Assembly (NCBI GenBank): GCA_943912855.1
Contig: CALTVC010000011.1
Span: 87,780-151,779, forward strand
Source of the DNA: an uncultured Flavobacterium sp.
Lineage (GTDB): Bacteria; Bacteroidota; Bacteroidia; Flavobacteriales; Flavobacteriaceae
DNA: 64,000 nt
Direction of reading: 5' to 3'
Under the pieces are notes generated by a model. The model ran no database searches and was not told the DNA's origin. It saw only the letters and a program-made list of their open reading frames with translations. Below, piece by piece: positions 17,202 through 25,452 of the stretch. Every line of letters begins with the position of its first letter. The stretch's first letter is position 1. The position numbers were made by a program, and so were the translations under genes.

Positions 17202-17227
17202 GCTGTGGATAGAATTTTGTATATTTG
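17197..17227 (+). promoter_or_regulatory. Promoter of the AraC-family gene
   Basis: TTG at 17197-17199, a 20-base spacer and TATATTTG at 17220-17227 fit the Bacteroidota promoter consensus very well. Transcription would start near 17233, about 17 bases before the ATG at 17250. Confidence 0.7.
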
Positions 17228-17249
17228 ATTTTTGCAAATCGGCTTGATT

Positions 17250-18179
17250 ATGGATACTACCAGCTTAAAAGATTTTTACGATAAGGATATTTACAAAGGC
17301 GGAGGGGCAGGAGGAGGCTTGCTTCCCGAAGGTATCAGTAAAAACATTGGGCACTTTAATGTGTTTAATGTTGGTGAAACCCTGGCACGACTTCGTGAGA
17401 AACCCACCATGCCGTACAACCGCAGGCTGTTCTATAAAATCAGTTTTATAAAAGGGCGCAACCGTGCCGAATATGCTGATAAGGAGATAGAAATAGATAA
17501 GTATGCCCTGCTGTTTGCTACGCCCCGTGTGCCGTACAACTGGATTCCGATGGACGAGAACCAGGATGGCTTTTTCTGCATTTTTACCGATGAGTTTCTG
17601 GCAAAAGGCACCACCGGGATAGTGCTAGATGAGTTGCCTATATTCAGTCCGGGCGGGTATCCGGTATTTAACCTCACCGATGCGCAGGCTGCTGAAGTAG
17701 AGCGTATTTATGCTAAAATGTATGAGGAGCTTTCGGGTAATTACGCCTTTAAATACGACCTGTTGCGAAACTATCTTTTAGAGCTTATCCATTATGGACA
17801 AAAGCTCCAACCCGATACTGCGCTATACCGCTCTAATACTCCGGCTACGCGTGTGGCTTCTATTTTTACGGAGCTACTGGAGCGGCAGTTTCCCATAGCA
17901 TCTGCGGGGCACAGGATAATGTTGCGCAGCGCATCTGACTTTGCGGACAGGCTTTCCATACACGTTAACCATCTAAATAAAGTACTCAAGGAGCAAACCG
18001 GACAAACTACCACTGCCCTGATTAAAAACAGGTTATTACAGGAGGCAAAAATACTCCTCCGCCAAACCGATTGGAACATAAGCGAGATAGCGTATTCTCT
18101 GGGTTTTGAGGAGGTAGCGCACTTTAGTAACTTCTTTAAAAAAGAGACCGCTGTTTCCCCAGCTACATTTAGGGAATAG
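17250..18179 (+). CDS. AraC-family transcriptional regulator
   Basis: 309 residues from ATG 17250; a TTG at 17232 is in frame but lies at the predicted transcription start, so I reject it. Residues 1-180 form a sensor domain without a recognised ligand motif. The C-terminal 100 residues hold two helix-turn-helix units (ASDFADRLSIHVNHLNKVLKE and WNISEIAYSLGFEEVAHFSNFFKK), the AraC/XylS signature. It precedes a short-chain dehydrogenase gene in the same direction and may control it, but that gene has its own promoter. The phased repeats in front of it may be its own operator (inference). Confidence 0.9.
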   Translation: MDTTSLKDFYDKDIYKGGGAGGGLLPEGISKNIGHFNVFNVGETLARLREKPTMPYNRRLFYKISFIKGRNRAEYADKEIEIDKYALLFATPRVPYNWIPMDENQDGFFCIFTDEFLAKGTTGIVLDELPIFSPGGYPVFNLTDAQAAEVERIYAKMYEELSGNYAFKYDLLRNYLLELIHYGQKLQPDTALYRSNTPATRVASIFTELLERQFPIASAGHRIMLRSASDFADRLSIHVNHLNKVLKEQTGQTTTALIKNRLLQEAKILLRQTDWNISEIAYSLGFEEVAHFSNFFKKETAVSPATFRE

Positions 18180-18241
18180 TTTTATTTGATTTTTGTAAAA
18201 ATCCGATTGTTTTTCGCAAAATGGCCTTTTTTTGGGTTACG

Positions 18242-18249
18242 TAACTTTG
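18242..18249 (+). promoter_or_regulatory. -7 box of the first short-chain dehydrogenase gene
   Basis: TAACTTTG fits TANNTTTG and predicts transcription start near 18254, 19 bases before the ATG. No convincing TTG -33 element lies at the right distance, so an activator may be needed; the adjacent AraC protein is the obvious candidate. Confidence 0.45.
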
Positions 18250-18272
18250 CTTTTATAAAATAATCTTGAATT

Positions 18273-18995
18273 ATGCAACTATCAAACAGTAAAATTTTAA
18301 TTACCGGAGGCGGTAGCGGAATAGGTCTTGCCCTTGCCGAAAGGTTGGCTGAAATGGGTAATACCGTAATAATAAGTGGCAGGCGTGAGAACGTGCTCGC
18401 AGAAGCCGTAAATGCTAATCCTAACATCATTGCAAAGGTATGCGACCTGAGTAGTGAAGCTGAAAGAACTGCTCTTTATGAGTGGGTTACAGAAAATCAT
18501 CCTGATTTATCTACTTTTATTAATAACGCTGGGATACAAAACTGGATGGGCTTTGACGATGCTGATTTTCTTCCCAGAGCAGAAAGTGAAATCACTACTA
18601 ATATTGTGGCTCCACTGCACCTAACACAGTTGTTCAGTAACCTTCCGGCTTTAAAAACATTAGTTAATGTAACCAGCGGACTGGCATTTGTACCTGCTTC
18701 TAAAATAGCGGTTTATAGTGCTACAAAAGCGTTTTTCCACTCGTTTACGCTAAGTACACGTTATTTACTTAAAGACAAAGGTATTGAGGTAGTGGAGTTA
18801 ATCCCGCCTGCGCTTAAAACCGATTTAGGTGGAGTGGGCATACATAATGATTTTCCACCGGTTTCCGGCTTTGTAGACCATGTTATTGAAGAGTTGAAAC
18901 TAGGCAAAGATGAAATAGCTTACCTGCATGCAGTAGACATGTCTACTGGTGGACCTGAAGTCATTAAGGCAAGATTTAAAGTGCTTAATCCATAA
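18273..18995 (+). CDS. Short-chain dehydrogenase/reductase (DltE-like)
   Basis: 240 residues with the classical SDR layout: the NAD(P) loop TGGGSGIG near residue 12, NNAG near residue 88, a Ser in NVTSGLAF near residue 133, and the Y-x-x-x-K pair in YSATKAF near 147. The SGRRE after the second strand suggests NADPH preference. Proteins of this size are sometimes called DltE-like oxidoreductases, but the substrate is unknown. It lies 93 bases after the AraC gene and ends before a strong terminator. Confidence 0.88.
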   Translation: MQLSNSKILITGGGSGIGLALAERLAEMGNTVIISGRRENVLAEAVNANPNIIAKVCDLSSEAERTALYEWVTENHPDLSTFINNAGIQNWMGFDDADFLPRAESEITTNIVAPLHLTQLFSNLPALKTLVNVTSGLAFVPASKIAVYSATKAFFHSFTLSTRYLLKDKGIEVVELIPPALKTDLGGVGIHNDFPPVSGFVDHVIEELKLGKDEIAYLHAVDMSTGGPEVIKARFKVLNP

Positions 18996-19007
18996 CCGGA
19001 TAAAAGT

Positions 19008-19041
19008 AAAAACGGCAACCCCACAGAAGGTTGCCGTTTTT
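19008..19041. terminator. Bidirectional terminator
   Basis: A 13-base stem (AAAAACGGCAACC and its complement) with an 8-base loop sits between the convergent SDR gene and the Crp/Fnr gene, with A-rich and T-rich flanks on both sides. Confidence 0.85.
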
Positions 19042-19066
19042 GATTAAGGACAATTATTGATAGTGT

Positions 19067-19660
19067 TTAGGTAGTTTTTATTTTCTGCGACCACGGAATG
19101 CCGTTTAATATTGTGCTTAAGCTTTCCATGCTCATATCAAGGTACGATGCTATTTGGTTCTGCGAAAGTCTGCTTGCAAGTCCCGGTCTTAGCACCATAA
19201 ATTTAGCATAACGCTCCTCATCGCTCAGGAGTAGGCTTTCGGTAACTCTTTTATGGTTCAGTTCCAGATGTTTCTGTACCAGGTTTTCAAAGAGTTCGTT
19301 TAATGCCGGTATAGCTACCCTCAGGTTGTCAAATTCATCTTGCTCTATCAGTGCCACACAGGTATCTTCAAGTGCTGTTGATGTATATGGAAGTACCCTG
19401 CCTGCAAGCCAGCTCGCTCTGTCACCCACCCAATAATTCTCACTGCTAAAGCCCATCACTTTTTCATTCCCGTTTAGTTCGGTATGTTTGTACAGCAATC
19501 CACGACATACAATACCATCGTAAGGCCAATTGGTTCCTTCTGTATACAGGCTCTCTCCTTTGGCAAGTTGCACAATTTTTACCGATGCGGTAATTCTATC
19601 CAGCTCAGCATCTGTAAAGTATGCTTTGTCTGTAAGGTAGGCTTTAAAGTGGTTCAGCAT
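19067..19660 (-). CDS. Crp/Fnr-family regulator (paralogue 1)
   Basis: 197 residues. The first 120 form a cyclic-nucleotide-binding-type beta-roll (LAKGESLYTEGTNW, ENYWVGDRASWL), but the Arg/Ser phosphate-binding cassette of true CAP is not seen. No Cys cluster of FNR type is present. A C-terminal helix-turn-helix follows (RLSQNQIASYLDMSMESLSTILNG). It aligns along its length with the gene 80 bases upstream, so the two are tandem duplicates. This type is common in Bacteroidota and the ligand is unknown. Confidence 0.88.
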   Translation of the reverse strand: MLNHFKAYLTDKAYFTDAELDRITASVKIVQLAKGESLYTEGTNWPYDGIVCRGLLYKHTELNGNEKVMGFSSENYWVGDRASWLAGRVLPYTSTALEDTCVALIEQDEFDNLRVAIPALNELFENLVQKHLELNHKRVTESLLLSDEERYAKFMVLRPGLASRLSQNQIASYLDMSMESLSTILNGIPWSQKIKTT

Positions 19661-19740
19661 TTTGTGGGCTTTAAAGGTTTATCCAAAAGTATAGAAATAT
19701 GTATTGCCCGAAATACGGGAGGGCTATTCTAAAGCAAATC

Positions 19741-20334
19741 TTAAGAAAGACGTATTAGTATGCTTTTCAGTGTGTTAATATCCATTGAGAGAAATGAAGC
19801 GATATGTCCTTTTTCTGTTCTTTCTATTACGGAAGGATATTTTTGAATGAAATTTTCTACTTTCTCTTCATCTGAAAACACATGGCTGATAATCTGAGAT
19901 TGACGCGACTCAAGGTTACGTTGTACAAGCACACTCATAAACTCGCTAAATGCAGGAAGGCTTATGCACAGATTGTTATAGTCCTCGTGGTTTATCAGGA
20001 TGATATCGCAATCCGTTTCGGCTACAATATTCATTAACGAAGGTTCGCCTGTAAGAAGGCTTTCGCGGTCGCCTGTCCAGTAATTTTCAGGTGCAAAGAG
20101 TACGGTCTGGTCATCACCCATCAAGTCGGGTTGGTATCCTCTGGCCAGACCTTTGCATACAAAAGCATGATTGTTCCAAATACTGCCCGCAGACAGTAGT
20201 TTTTCTCCCGCTTTAAGCGAAATGTAACTACATTTTTCTTCTACAGTCTTTAAATCTGAAACGGTAAAATCAGCTTTTGTTTGCAGATAGCTGCTAAGGT
20301 GAACAAACATTGGGATAGGGTTTTGTAGCTTCAA
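19741..20334 (-). CDS. Crp/Fnr-family regulator (paralogue 2)
   Basis: 197 residues from 20334, or 189 from the Met at 20310 (MFVHLSSYLQT), which aligns with the start of paralogue 1 and is my preference. The beta-roll (LKAGEKLLSAGSIWNNH, ENYWTGDRESLL) is followed by a helix-turn-helix with a shorter recognition region (KGHIASFLSMDINTLKSIL). The C-terminus ends earlier than in paralogue 1. It is divergent from a second SDR gene across a 150-base region holding two copies of ATAGTAAACAAAA, so mutual control is plausible. Confidence 0.85.
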   Translation of the reverse strand: MKLQNPIPMFVHLSSYLQTKADFTVSDLKTVEEKCSYISLKAGEKLLSAGSIWNNHAFVCKGLARGYQPDLMGDDQTVLFAPENYWTGDRESLLTGEPSLMNIVAETDCDIILINHEDYNNLCISLPAFSEFMSVLVQRNLESRQSQIISHVFSDEEKVENFIQKYPSVIERTEKGHIASFLSMDINTLKSILIRLS

Positions 20335-20364
20335 ATTTAATGATTTTTAATATTTAATTCTTTG

Positions 20365-20431
20365 ATAGTAAACAAAAATCATCTGTTGTTAAATTTTAGC
20401 CAATTTACCAATGCTTCAATAGTAAACAAAA
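20365..20431. promoter_or_regulatory. Direct repeat ATAGTAAACAAAA x2 in a divergent promoter region
   Basis: Identical 13-base copies at 20365-20377 and 20419-20431 are 54 bases apart, close to five helical turns. They lie between the Crp/Fnr paralogue 2 and the second SDR gene. They are candidate operators for the divergent Crp/Fnr regulator, although they are not palindromic. A weak -7-like TAACTTTA follows at 20443. Confidence 0.45.
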
Positions 20432-20484
20432 GCGTTTTGGCGTAACTTTATAGTACCAAATCCGATAATTAAATTATAAAAATC

Positions 20485-21237
20485 ATGTCATTATTAAAAG
20501 ACAAAGTTGCGGTGGTTTCCGGTGCCGGTTCAGGCATAGGCAGGGCCATTGCGGAGACGTATGCCCAGGAAGGTGCTAAAGTTGTAGTTACCGATATAAA
20601 CGAAGCCCATGGCGAAGAAACCGTAGCGGCAATTAAAACTGCCGGAGGCGAAGCCTTTTTTGTAAAGGCGGACTCCAGTAAGGCAGAGGACAATAAAAAG
20701 CTTGTAGAAGCCATTGTAGAAAAATACGGAAGGCTAGATATAGCCTGTAACAATGCCGGTATTGGCGGACCTGCTGCACCTACTGGAGAATATCCTATAG
20801 ATGCATGGGATAAAGTAATAGCTGTAAACCTTAGCGGGGTATTTTATGCTTGCCGTTACCAGCTGGAACAAATGGAGAAAAATGGCGGAGGTAGTATTGT
20901 AAACATAGCCAGTATACATGGTACTGTTGCTGCTCCGTTAAGTCCTGCTTACACGGCAACTAAGCACGGCGTTGTGGGACTTACCAAAAACATTGCTGCC
21001 GAATACGGACAGAAAAACATCCGTTGTAACGCCGTAGGTCCGGGTTATATAGCTACGACACTGCTGGATGCTAATCTTACCGATGAACTTAAAAAAGGAA
21101 TTGCTGCTAAAGCCAGCATGAACCGTTTGGGCACGCCACAGGAAATCGCTGACCTGGTAGCGTTTTTAAGTTCAGATAAATCGTCATTTACTACCGGAGC
21201 ATACTTTATTGCCGATGGTGGATATACGGCTGTTTAA
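20485..21237 (+). CDS. Short-chain dehydrogenase/reductase (FabG/glucose dehydrogenase-like)
   Basis: 250 residues, a classical SDR. The cofactor loop SGAGSGIG lies at residues 13-20, D38 after VVVTD favours NAD, then NNAGIGG near residue 90, the catalytic Ser in NIASIHG, Y-x-x-x-K in YTATKHG and the C-terminal GAYFIADGGYTAV. It would reduce or oxidise a small alcohol/ketone, perhaps a 3-oxoacyl group or sugar; the substrate is not determined. It is divergent from a Crp/Fnr gene and closed by a strong terminator. It is only distantly similar to the DltE-like SDR 2 kb upstream. Confidence 0.9.
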   Translation: MSLLKDKVAVVSGAGSGIGRAIAETYAQEGAKVVVTDINEAHGEETVAAIKTAGGEAFFVKADSSKAEDNKKLVEAIVEKYGRLDIACNNAGIGGPAAPTGEYPIDAWDKVIAVNLSGVFYACRYQLEQMEKNGGGSIVNIASIHGTVAAPLSPAYTATKHGVVGLTKNIAAEYGQKNIRCNAVGPGYIATTLLDANLTDELKKGIAAKASMNRLGTPQEIADLVAFLSSDKSSFTTGAYFIADGGYTAV

Positions 21238-21275
21238 AAAAATAATTATTTTTTTTCTGTACACGCAATAAAAAG

Positions 21276-21313
21276 AAGGAGGCACACGTTACCACTCGTG
21301 TAGCCTCCTTTCG
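21276..21313 (+). terminator. Terminator of the second SDR gene
   Basis: An AAGGAGGC stem pairs with GCCTCCTT, with an inner CACG/CGTG helix and a T-containing tail, about 40 bases past the stop. Confidence 0.75.
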
Positions 21314-21720
21314 TTTAAAATAGCACTACTTATTTTAAATCTTGGATTCGGGACACGAAATCCTTTTATGCGATGGTTTTGTGTCCCTGTATTAATTTTA
21401 CCTAAACGGTTGTTCCACGTAAACATAAGAAATAATTTTCACTTTATTGGTGATTTTGTTAAAAAATGCAAGATTGTAAAATTATTTATTTGTTAAAAAG
21501 TGTTAAATCAGTATCGTCTTGTTTTAGCTTATCATAAAAAGTAAGATTATTCATAATACTTTGTTTTGAAAATCGAATTTATAACAGCTGTTAGTATTTA
21601 ATGTCTAAATGATTGATTATTAATGAAGCAAAGTTTGTCTTTAGGTAAAAAAAGTTCCCTGAAAATTTCTTTATCAATAAAAAATCGTTTTTATTTGGGT
21701 ACCGGAAAATAAAACCAATT
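21314..21720. other. 407-base non-coding region before the Nudix regulator
   Basis: No convincing open frame. A hairpin-like inverted repeat lies at 21350-21387. The rest is AT-rich and contains several TTGTTAAAAA-type runs (21454-21500), which could be upstream regulatory DNA of the Nudix-type regulator. Part of this DNA may be its own operator, as such regulators often autoregulate. No match to a known riboswitch was recognised. Confidence 0.45.
21350..21387. repeat. Imperfect inverted repeat around GGGACAC...GTGTCCC
   Basis: GGGACACGAAATCC at 21350-21363 pairs with GGTTTTGTGTCCC at 21375-21387 apart from a bulge and a mismatch, with an 11-base loop. There is no T-run after it on either strand. 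It is either a structured RNA element or a protein-binding palindrome. Confidence 0.4.
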
Positions 21721-22467
21721 ATGGACCTGAAAAACATTTTAATTTCTCGCAGTAACGAGGCATACGAGCTATACCTTCCGCATATTTCTATTGATTGTGT
21801 GGTGTTTGGCTTCCATGAATCAGCTTTAAAAGTGTTACTTACACGCTTAAAGGGTTTAAACCAATGGGTGCTTCCCGGCGGTTACATGGGTAAAGAGGAG
21901 GATGCTACTGCAGCCGCATCAAGAATACTTACAGAACGTACAGGCGCTCAGGATATCTACCTACAGCAGTTCCGCATTTTTACAGAAATGAACAGGTCTG
22001 AATCATTTTTTAGTGATTATCCAGATGATTTGTGGCACAAAAAGCGTTTCGTAACCATAGGTTTTTATGCCCTTGTAGATTACACCAAAGTAGAACCCGT
22101 TATTGATGAATTGAGCGATGCCTGCGAATGGATGGACATAAGCAAGCTACCAGAAATGGCTATGGATCATAGGGATATTTTGAATAAGGCACTGATTAAG
22201 CTTCGTCGGGAATTAAATTATAAGCCCATTGGTTATAATCTGCTACCGGAAGAATTTACAATGCCGGAACTGCAACGTCTATACGAAACCATATTGGCTA
22301 AACCACTGAACCGTGGTAATTTTTACCGGAAGATGATTGCGTACGACATATTAGATAAACAACCTGAACCACGTAAGGGCGGAGCACATAAAGCACCCAA
22401 CCTGTATAAATTCAATCTGGAGCGCTATAAAGCAGCGTTGCAGGACGGACTCAAAGAAGGCTGGTAA
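21721..22467 (+). CDS. Nudix-domain transcriptional regulator (NrtR-like)
   Basis: 248 residues: a Nudix fold (about 20-150) followed by a winged-helix domain (about 155-245, with PEEFTMPELQRLYETIL and NFYRKMIAYDIL). This is the NrtR-type layout found in many Bacteroidota, where such proteins control sugar or NAD genes. The Nudix box G54-x5-E60-x7-R68 continues as I69-L-T-E72-R73-T-G75, so two of the three glutamates of REUxEE are lost. That argues for effector sensing without hydrolysis. No obvious target gene is adjacent, since terminators flank it on both sides. Confidence 0.85.
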   Translation: MDLKNILISRSNEAYELYLPHISIDCVVFGFHESALKVLLTRLKGLNQWVLPGGYMGKEEDATAAASRILTERTGAQDIYLQQFRIFTEMNRSESFFSDYPDDLWHKKRFVTIGFYALVDYTKVEPVIDELSDACEWMDISKLPEMAMDHRDILNKALIKLRRELNYKPIGYNLLPEEFTMPELQRLYETILAKPLNRGNFYRKMIAYDILDKQPEPRKGGAHKAPNLYKFNLERYKAALQDGLKEGW

Positions 22468-22499
22468 GAATAAAGGTTTCTAAAAAAATATAAGCATTA

Positions 22500-22537
22500 A
22501 AAAAGGGCTATCTCAAATACTGATGATAGCCCTTTTT
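22500..22537. terminator. Bidirectional terminator between the Nudix regulator and nuoN
   Basis: AAAAGGGCTATC pairs with GATAGCCCTTTT around a 12-base loop, with T-rich tails on both strands. It can end both the regulator transcript and the long nuo operon. Confidence 0.85.
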
Positions 22538-22558
22538 GTTATCTGTAAGATGAAAAAG

Positions 22559-23998
22559 TTATTTCCAAAGGTCTGATATAACAGCAGGAATTCCAGATAA
22601 TACTAGATTTAGTACTATGGCAAGCGCCGCTACAACAGTATATACCATTGGGAATGTTTTTGTTTCGGTTTCAGTATCCGCTTCTTTAGTGTACATGGCT
22701 ATGATTACTTTAAAGTAGTAACCTACACTTATAACAGACGCTACAACAGCAAGTAATACAAGTGTTAATGTTGCCGTACTTGTTTGCGGAAGATAAGTAC
22801 CTTTTTCAAGTACTTGTGTAAACAGCATCATTTTTCCGAAGAAGCCTGCAAATACCGGTATACCCGCCATAGATAGCAATGAACCTGTAAGTATGGCTGC
22901 AAGTGCCGGATGGCTTTTACCAAGACCGTTAAACGCACTGATTTCTTCAGAACCTTTTGCCTGGTTAACGGCTATGATTACCCCAAAGCCTGCTATACCG
23001 GCAAGGGCGTAAGCTGATGCGTAGTAGAAAAGATTAGTTTCAGCTTCTGTAATAGATACAAACTGAAATGCAAGCAGCATATAACCCGCGTGTGCAATAC
23101 CTGAAAAGGCAAGCATACGCTTTACGCTGGTTTGTCTTAGTGCTATAAGGTTACCTACAAGCATGCTTAGTACCGCTACTACGTTTATGGTAGTAAGGTA
23201 ACCTTTCATGGTAGGATTAAGCATAATTACAAGTTTGAAGAACGTGGCTACGGCAGCTACTTTTGCAAGCGTACTCATGGTGGCAGTTGTAAGTGCCGGT
23301 GAACCTTCGTATACATCCGGAGCCCAGAAGTGGAACGGTACGGCAGCTACTTTAAACATAAGCCCTATAGTAATAAGTACAGTACCCATATTAAACCAAA
23401 GCGGTAGCTCTTCGCGGTTAAGGGTAGCTATGTAAGCCATGTCAAAAGACTTGGTAGCACCATATATAAGCGCGATACCAAACAGTATGAAGCCCGATGC
23501 GAATGAACCCATAAGGAAGTATTTCATACCGGCTTCATTACTGCGCAGGTTTTTAGGTTCGCTGGCAGCAAGTACGTAAAGTGCTATAGAAAGTATCTCA
23601 ATACCCAGGAAGAACATAGACAGGTTACCAAAGTTTACCATGGCTATGGCTCCCGAAAGCAGGAATACTTTTATGGCTACAAAGTCTGATAGTTTTGCTT
23701 TGTGGTTCTTTTGGAATTCTGGGGTAAGTGCCACCAGGAATATGGTTATAAGTATGAATAGCCCTGTAAAGGCAAGCCCAAACTTAGTGGTTACAAACAT
23801 ATTGTTCAGCATGGCTTCTTCGTCAAAACCAAAACCAGGGAACAACTCAGCCGATTTACCGGTTAACTTTAAGCCTACATAAACAAGCGTGGCAAGAAGG
23901 CCGGCTACAGTAACGGGTACTATGGCTTTCCTTAGGTTAAAAATTTCTGCTATAAGGCAAATGATGCCTAGTCCTGCAACAGCTATTAAAATCTCCAT
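22559..23998 (-). CDS. nuoN: NADH-quinone oxidoreductase subunit N
   Basis: 479 residues, an antiporter-like proton-pumping subunit of the complex I membrane arm with about 14 helices. Family signatures include MFFLGIEILSIALYVLAA (key Glu in helix 5), VAAVPFHFWAPDVYEGSP (Lys/His channel) and TSVKRMLAFSGIAHAGYML. It is the last gene of the operon; its ATG overlaps the nuoM stop by one base. Confidence 0.96.
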   Translation of the reverse strand: MEILIAVAGLGIICLIAEIFNLRKAIVPVTVAGLLATLVYVGLKLTGKSAELFPGFGFDEEAMLNNMFVTTKFGLAFTGLFILITIFLVALTPEFQKNHKAKLSDFVAIKVFLLSGAIAMVNFGNLSMFFLGIEILSIALYVLAASEPKNLRSNEAGMKYFLMGSFASGFILFGIALIYGATKSFDMAYIATLNREELPLWFNMGTVLITIGLMFKVAAVPFHFWAPDVYEGSPALTTATMSTLAKVAAVATFFKLVIMLNPTMKGYLTTINVVAVLSMLVGNLIALRQTSVKRMLAFSGIAHAGYMLLAFQFVSITEAETNLFYYASAYALAGIAGFGVIIAVNQAKGSEEISAFNGLGKSHPALAAILTGSLLSMAGIPVFAGFFGKMMLFTQVLEKGTYLPQTSTATLTLVLLAVVASVISVGYYFKVIIAMYTKEADTETETKTFPMVYTVVAALAIVLNLVLSGIPAVISDLWK

Positions 23999-25443
23999 TA
24001 TAATTTATATCTGTTTATGTAAACTAACATATTCTGTATCTCCGGCATTATGAAATCGGTTATCGGTTTAGGATAAAGACCGAAGAATATCAATACTGCT
24101 ATGATGATTACAAACACGGTACCTTCCGCAAAGGTAACATCAGCAAAAGGTTTCGCGTTGGTTTCACCTAGCATAGCCTTCTGGAACATTTTAAGCATAT
24201 AAAACGCGCCCAGTATTATGGTTGTTCCGCCAAGTACAGCAAAAGCCAGGTGTGTTTGTGCAAGGCTGTAAAGTAGCTCAAATTCACCTACAAAGCTAAA
24301 CGTTCCGGGAAGGGCAACAGATGCCATAACCAGTATAAGGAACATAGAAGCGAATTTAGGCGCCTGCGGACGAATACCTCCCATTTCTGAAATGCTCTGT
24401 GTGCCGTAACGACGCTCTATTACTTCGGCAGCAAAGAACAATCCCGCTACTGCAAAACCGTGCGCTATCATTTGCAGGAACGCACCACGAATACCATCAA
24501 GGGTAAGGGTATAGATACCTGCTGCTATAAGGCCTACGTGCGCAAGTGAAGAATAGGCAAGTACTTTTTTTATGTTGTCTTGCTTAAGGGCAAGGATAGA
24601 ACCGTAAATAACGCCTGCAAGACATAGTGCCACCACTACATATTTAAACTGGTCGGCAGCAAATGGCGTAAGTGGCAGTTGCCAACGTACTATACTGAAC
24701 AATGCCATTTTTAGCATAATACCCGAAAGTAGCATAGTACCAGCCGCAGGGGCTTTTTGGTAAGTATTAGCCTGCCATGTATGGAACGGTATAATAGGCG
24801 TTTTAATAGCGTAAGCAAGGAAAAATGCCCAGAATAACCAGCGTTGTTCTATTGGATTAAGGAACTGCGCGTACAGCTGCAGGTTAAGGAACGTGTGTGC
24901 CTTTTGGTACATATATATAAATGCCACAAGCATTAATAATGAACCTGCAAACGTGTAAATGAAAAACTTAATAATAGCTTTTTTACGTTCTTCAAGGTCG
25001 CCACTACCCCAGCTTAGTGCTATAAAGTAGATAGGGATAAGGGCAAGTTCCCAGAATATATAATATACAAGCGCGTCTACAGCAAGGAATGAACCTACCA
25101 TAGAAAAACTCATAAGCATTATTAGTGCATAGAAATTACGCGTACGAGGGAATAAGTTACCAAATGAAGAATATACAATAAGAGGCGTAAGGGCAGTAGT
25201 AAGAGCTGTCATGGTTAGTGATAAACCATCGGCCTGTAGCCCGAATATTACAAGTGGCTTTTTAATCCATAAGAAGTGCATGCTCACCATGTTTCCCTGA
25301 GTGTACAGGTAAATGATGTATGCCGTTACAGCAAAAGCAGCGGTGCTGAAGAACAGTGCCGTTTTAGATGCCCATTTGTCGCCTGCAAGCCAGGTGGCAA
25401 TTGTGCCCAGTAATAATGTAATCAGAATTAATGATACGTCCAT
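23998..25443 (-). CDS. nuoM: NADH-quinone oxidoreductase subunit M
   Basis: 481 residues, a second antiporter-like subunit. The channel Glu is in VYYIFWELALIPIYF, the channel Lys region is KTPIIPFHTWQANTYQKAP, and DNIKKVLAYSSLAHVGLIA follows. The C-terminal region ends with ILIFFGLYPKPITDF as usual. It is one base from overlapping nuoN and 9 bases after nuoL. Confidence 0.96.
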   Translation of the reverse strand: MDVSLILITLLLGTIATWLAGDKWASKTALFFSTAAFAVTAYIIYLYTQGNMVSMHFLWIKKPLVIFGLQADGLSLTMTALTTALTPLIVYSSFGNLFPRTRNFYALIMLMSFSMVGSFLAVDALVYYIFWELALIPIYFIALSWGSGDLEERKKAIIKFFIYTFAGSLLMLVAFIYMYQKAHTFLNLQLYAQFLNPIEQRWLFWAFFLAYAIKTPIIPFHTWQANTYQKAPAAGTMLLSGIMLKMALFSIVRWQLPLTPFAADQFKYVVVALCLAGVIYGSILALKQDNIKKVLAYSSLAHVGLIAAGIYTLTLDGIRGAFLQMIAHGFAVAGLFFAAEVIERRYGTQSISEMGGIRPQAPKFASMFLILVMASVALPGTFSFVGEFELLYSLAQTHLAFAVLGGTTIILGAFYMLKMFQKAMLGETNAKPFADVTFAEGTVFVIIIAVLIFFGLYPKPITDFIMPEIQNMLVYINRYKL

Positions 25444-25452
25444 CAGTATAAA

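Noticed and set aside
19067..20334. FNR-type oxygen sensors
   Set aside because: Neither Crp/Fnr paralogue has the N-terminal Cys cluster needed for an iron-sulfur sensor.
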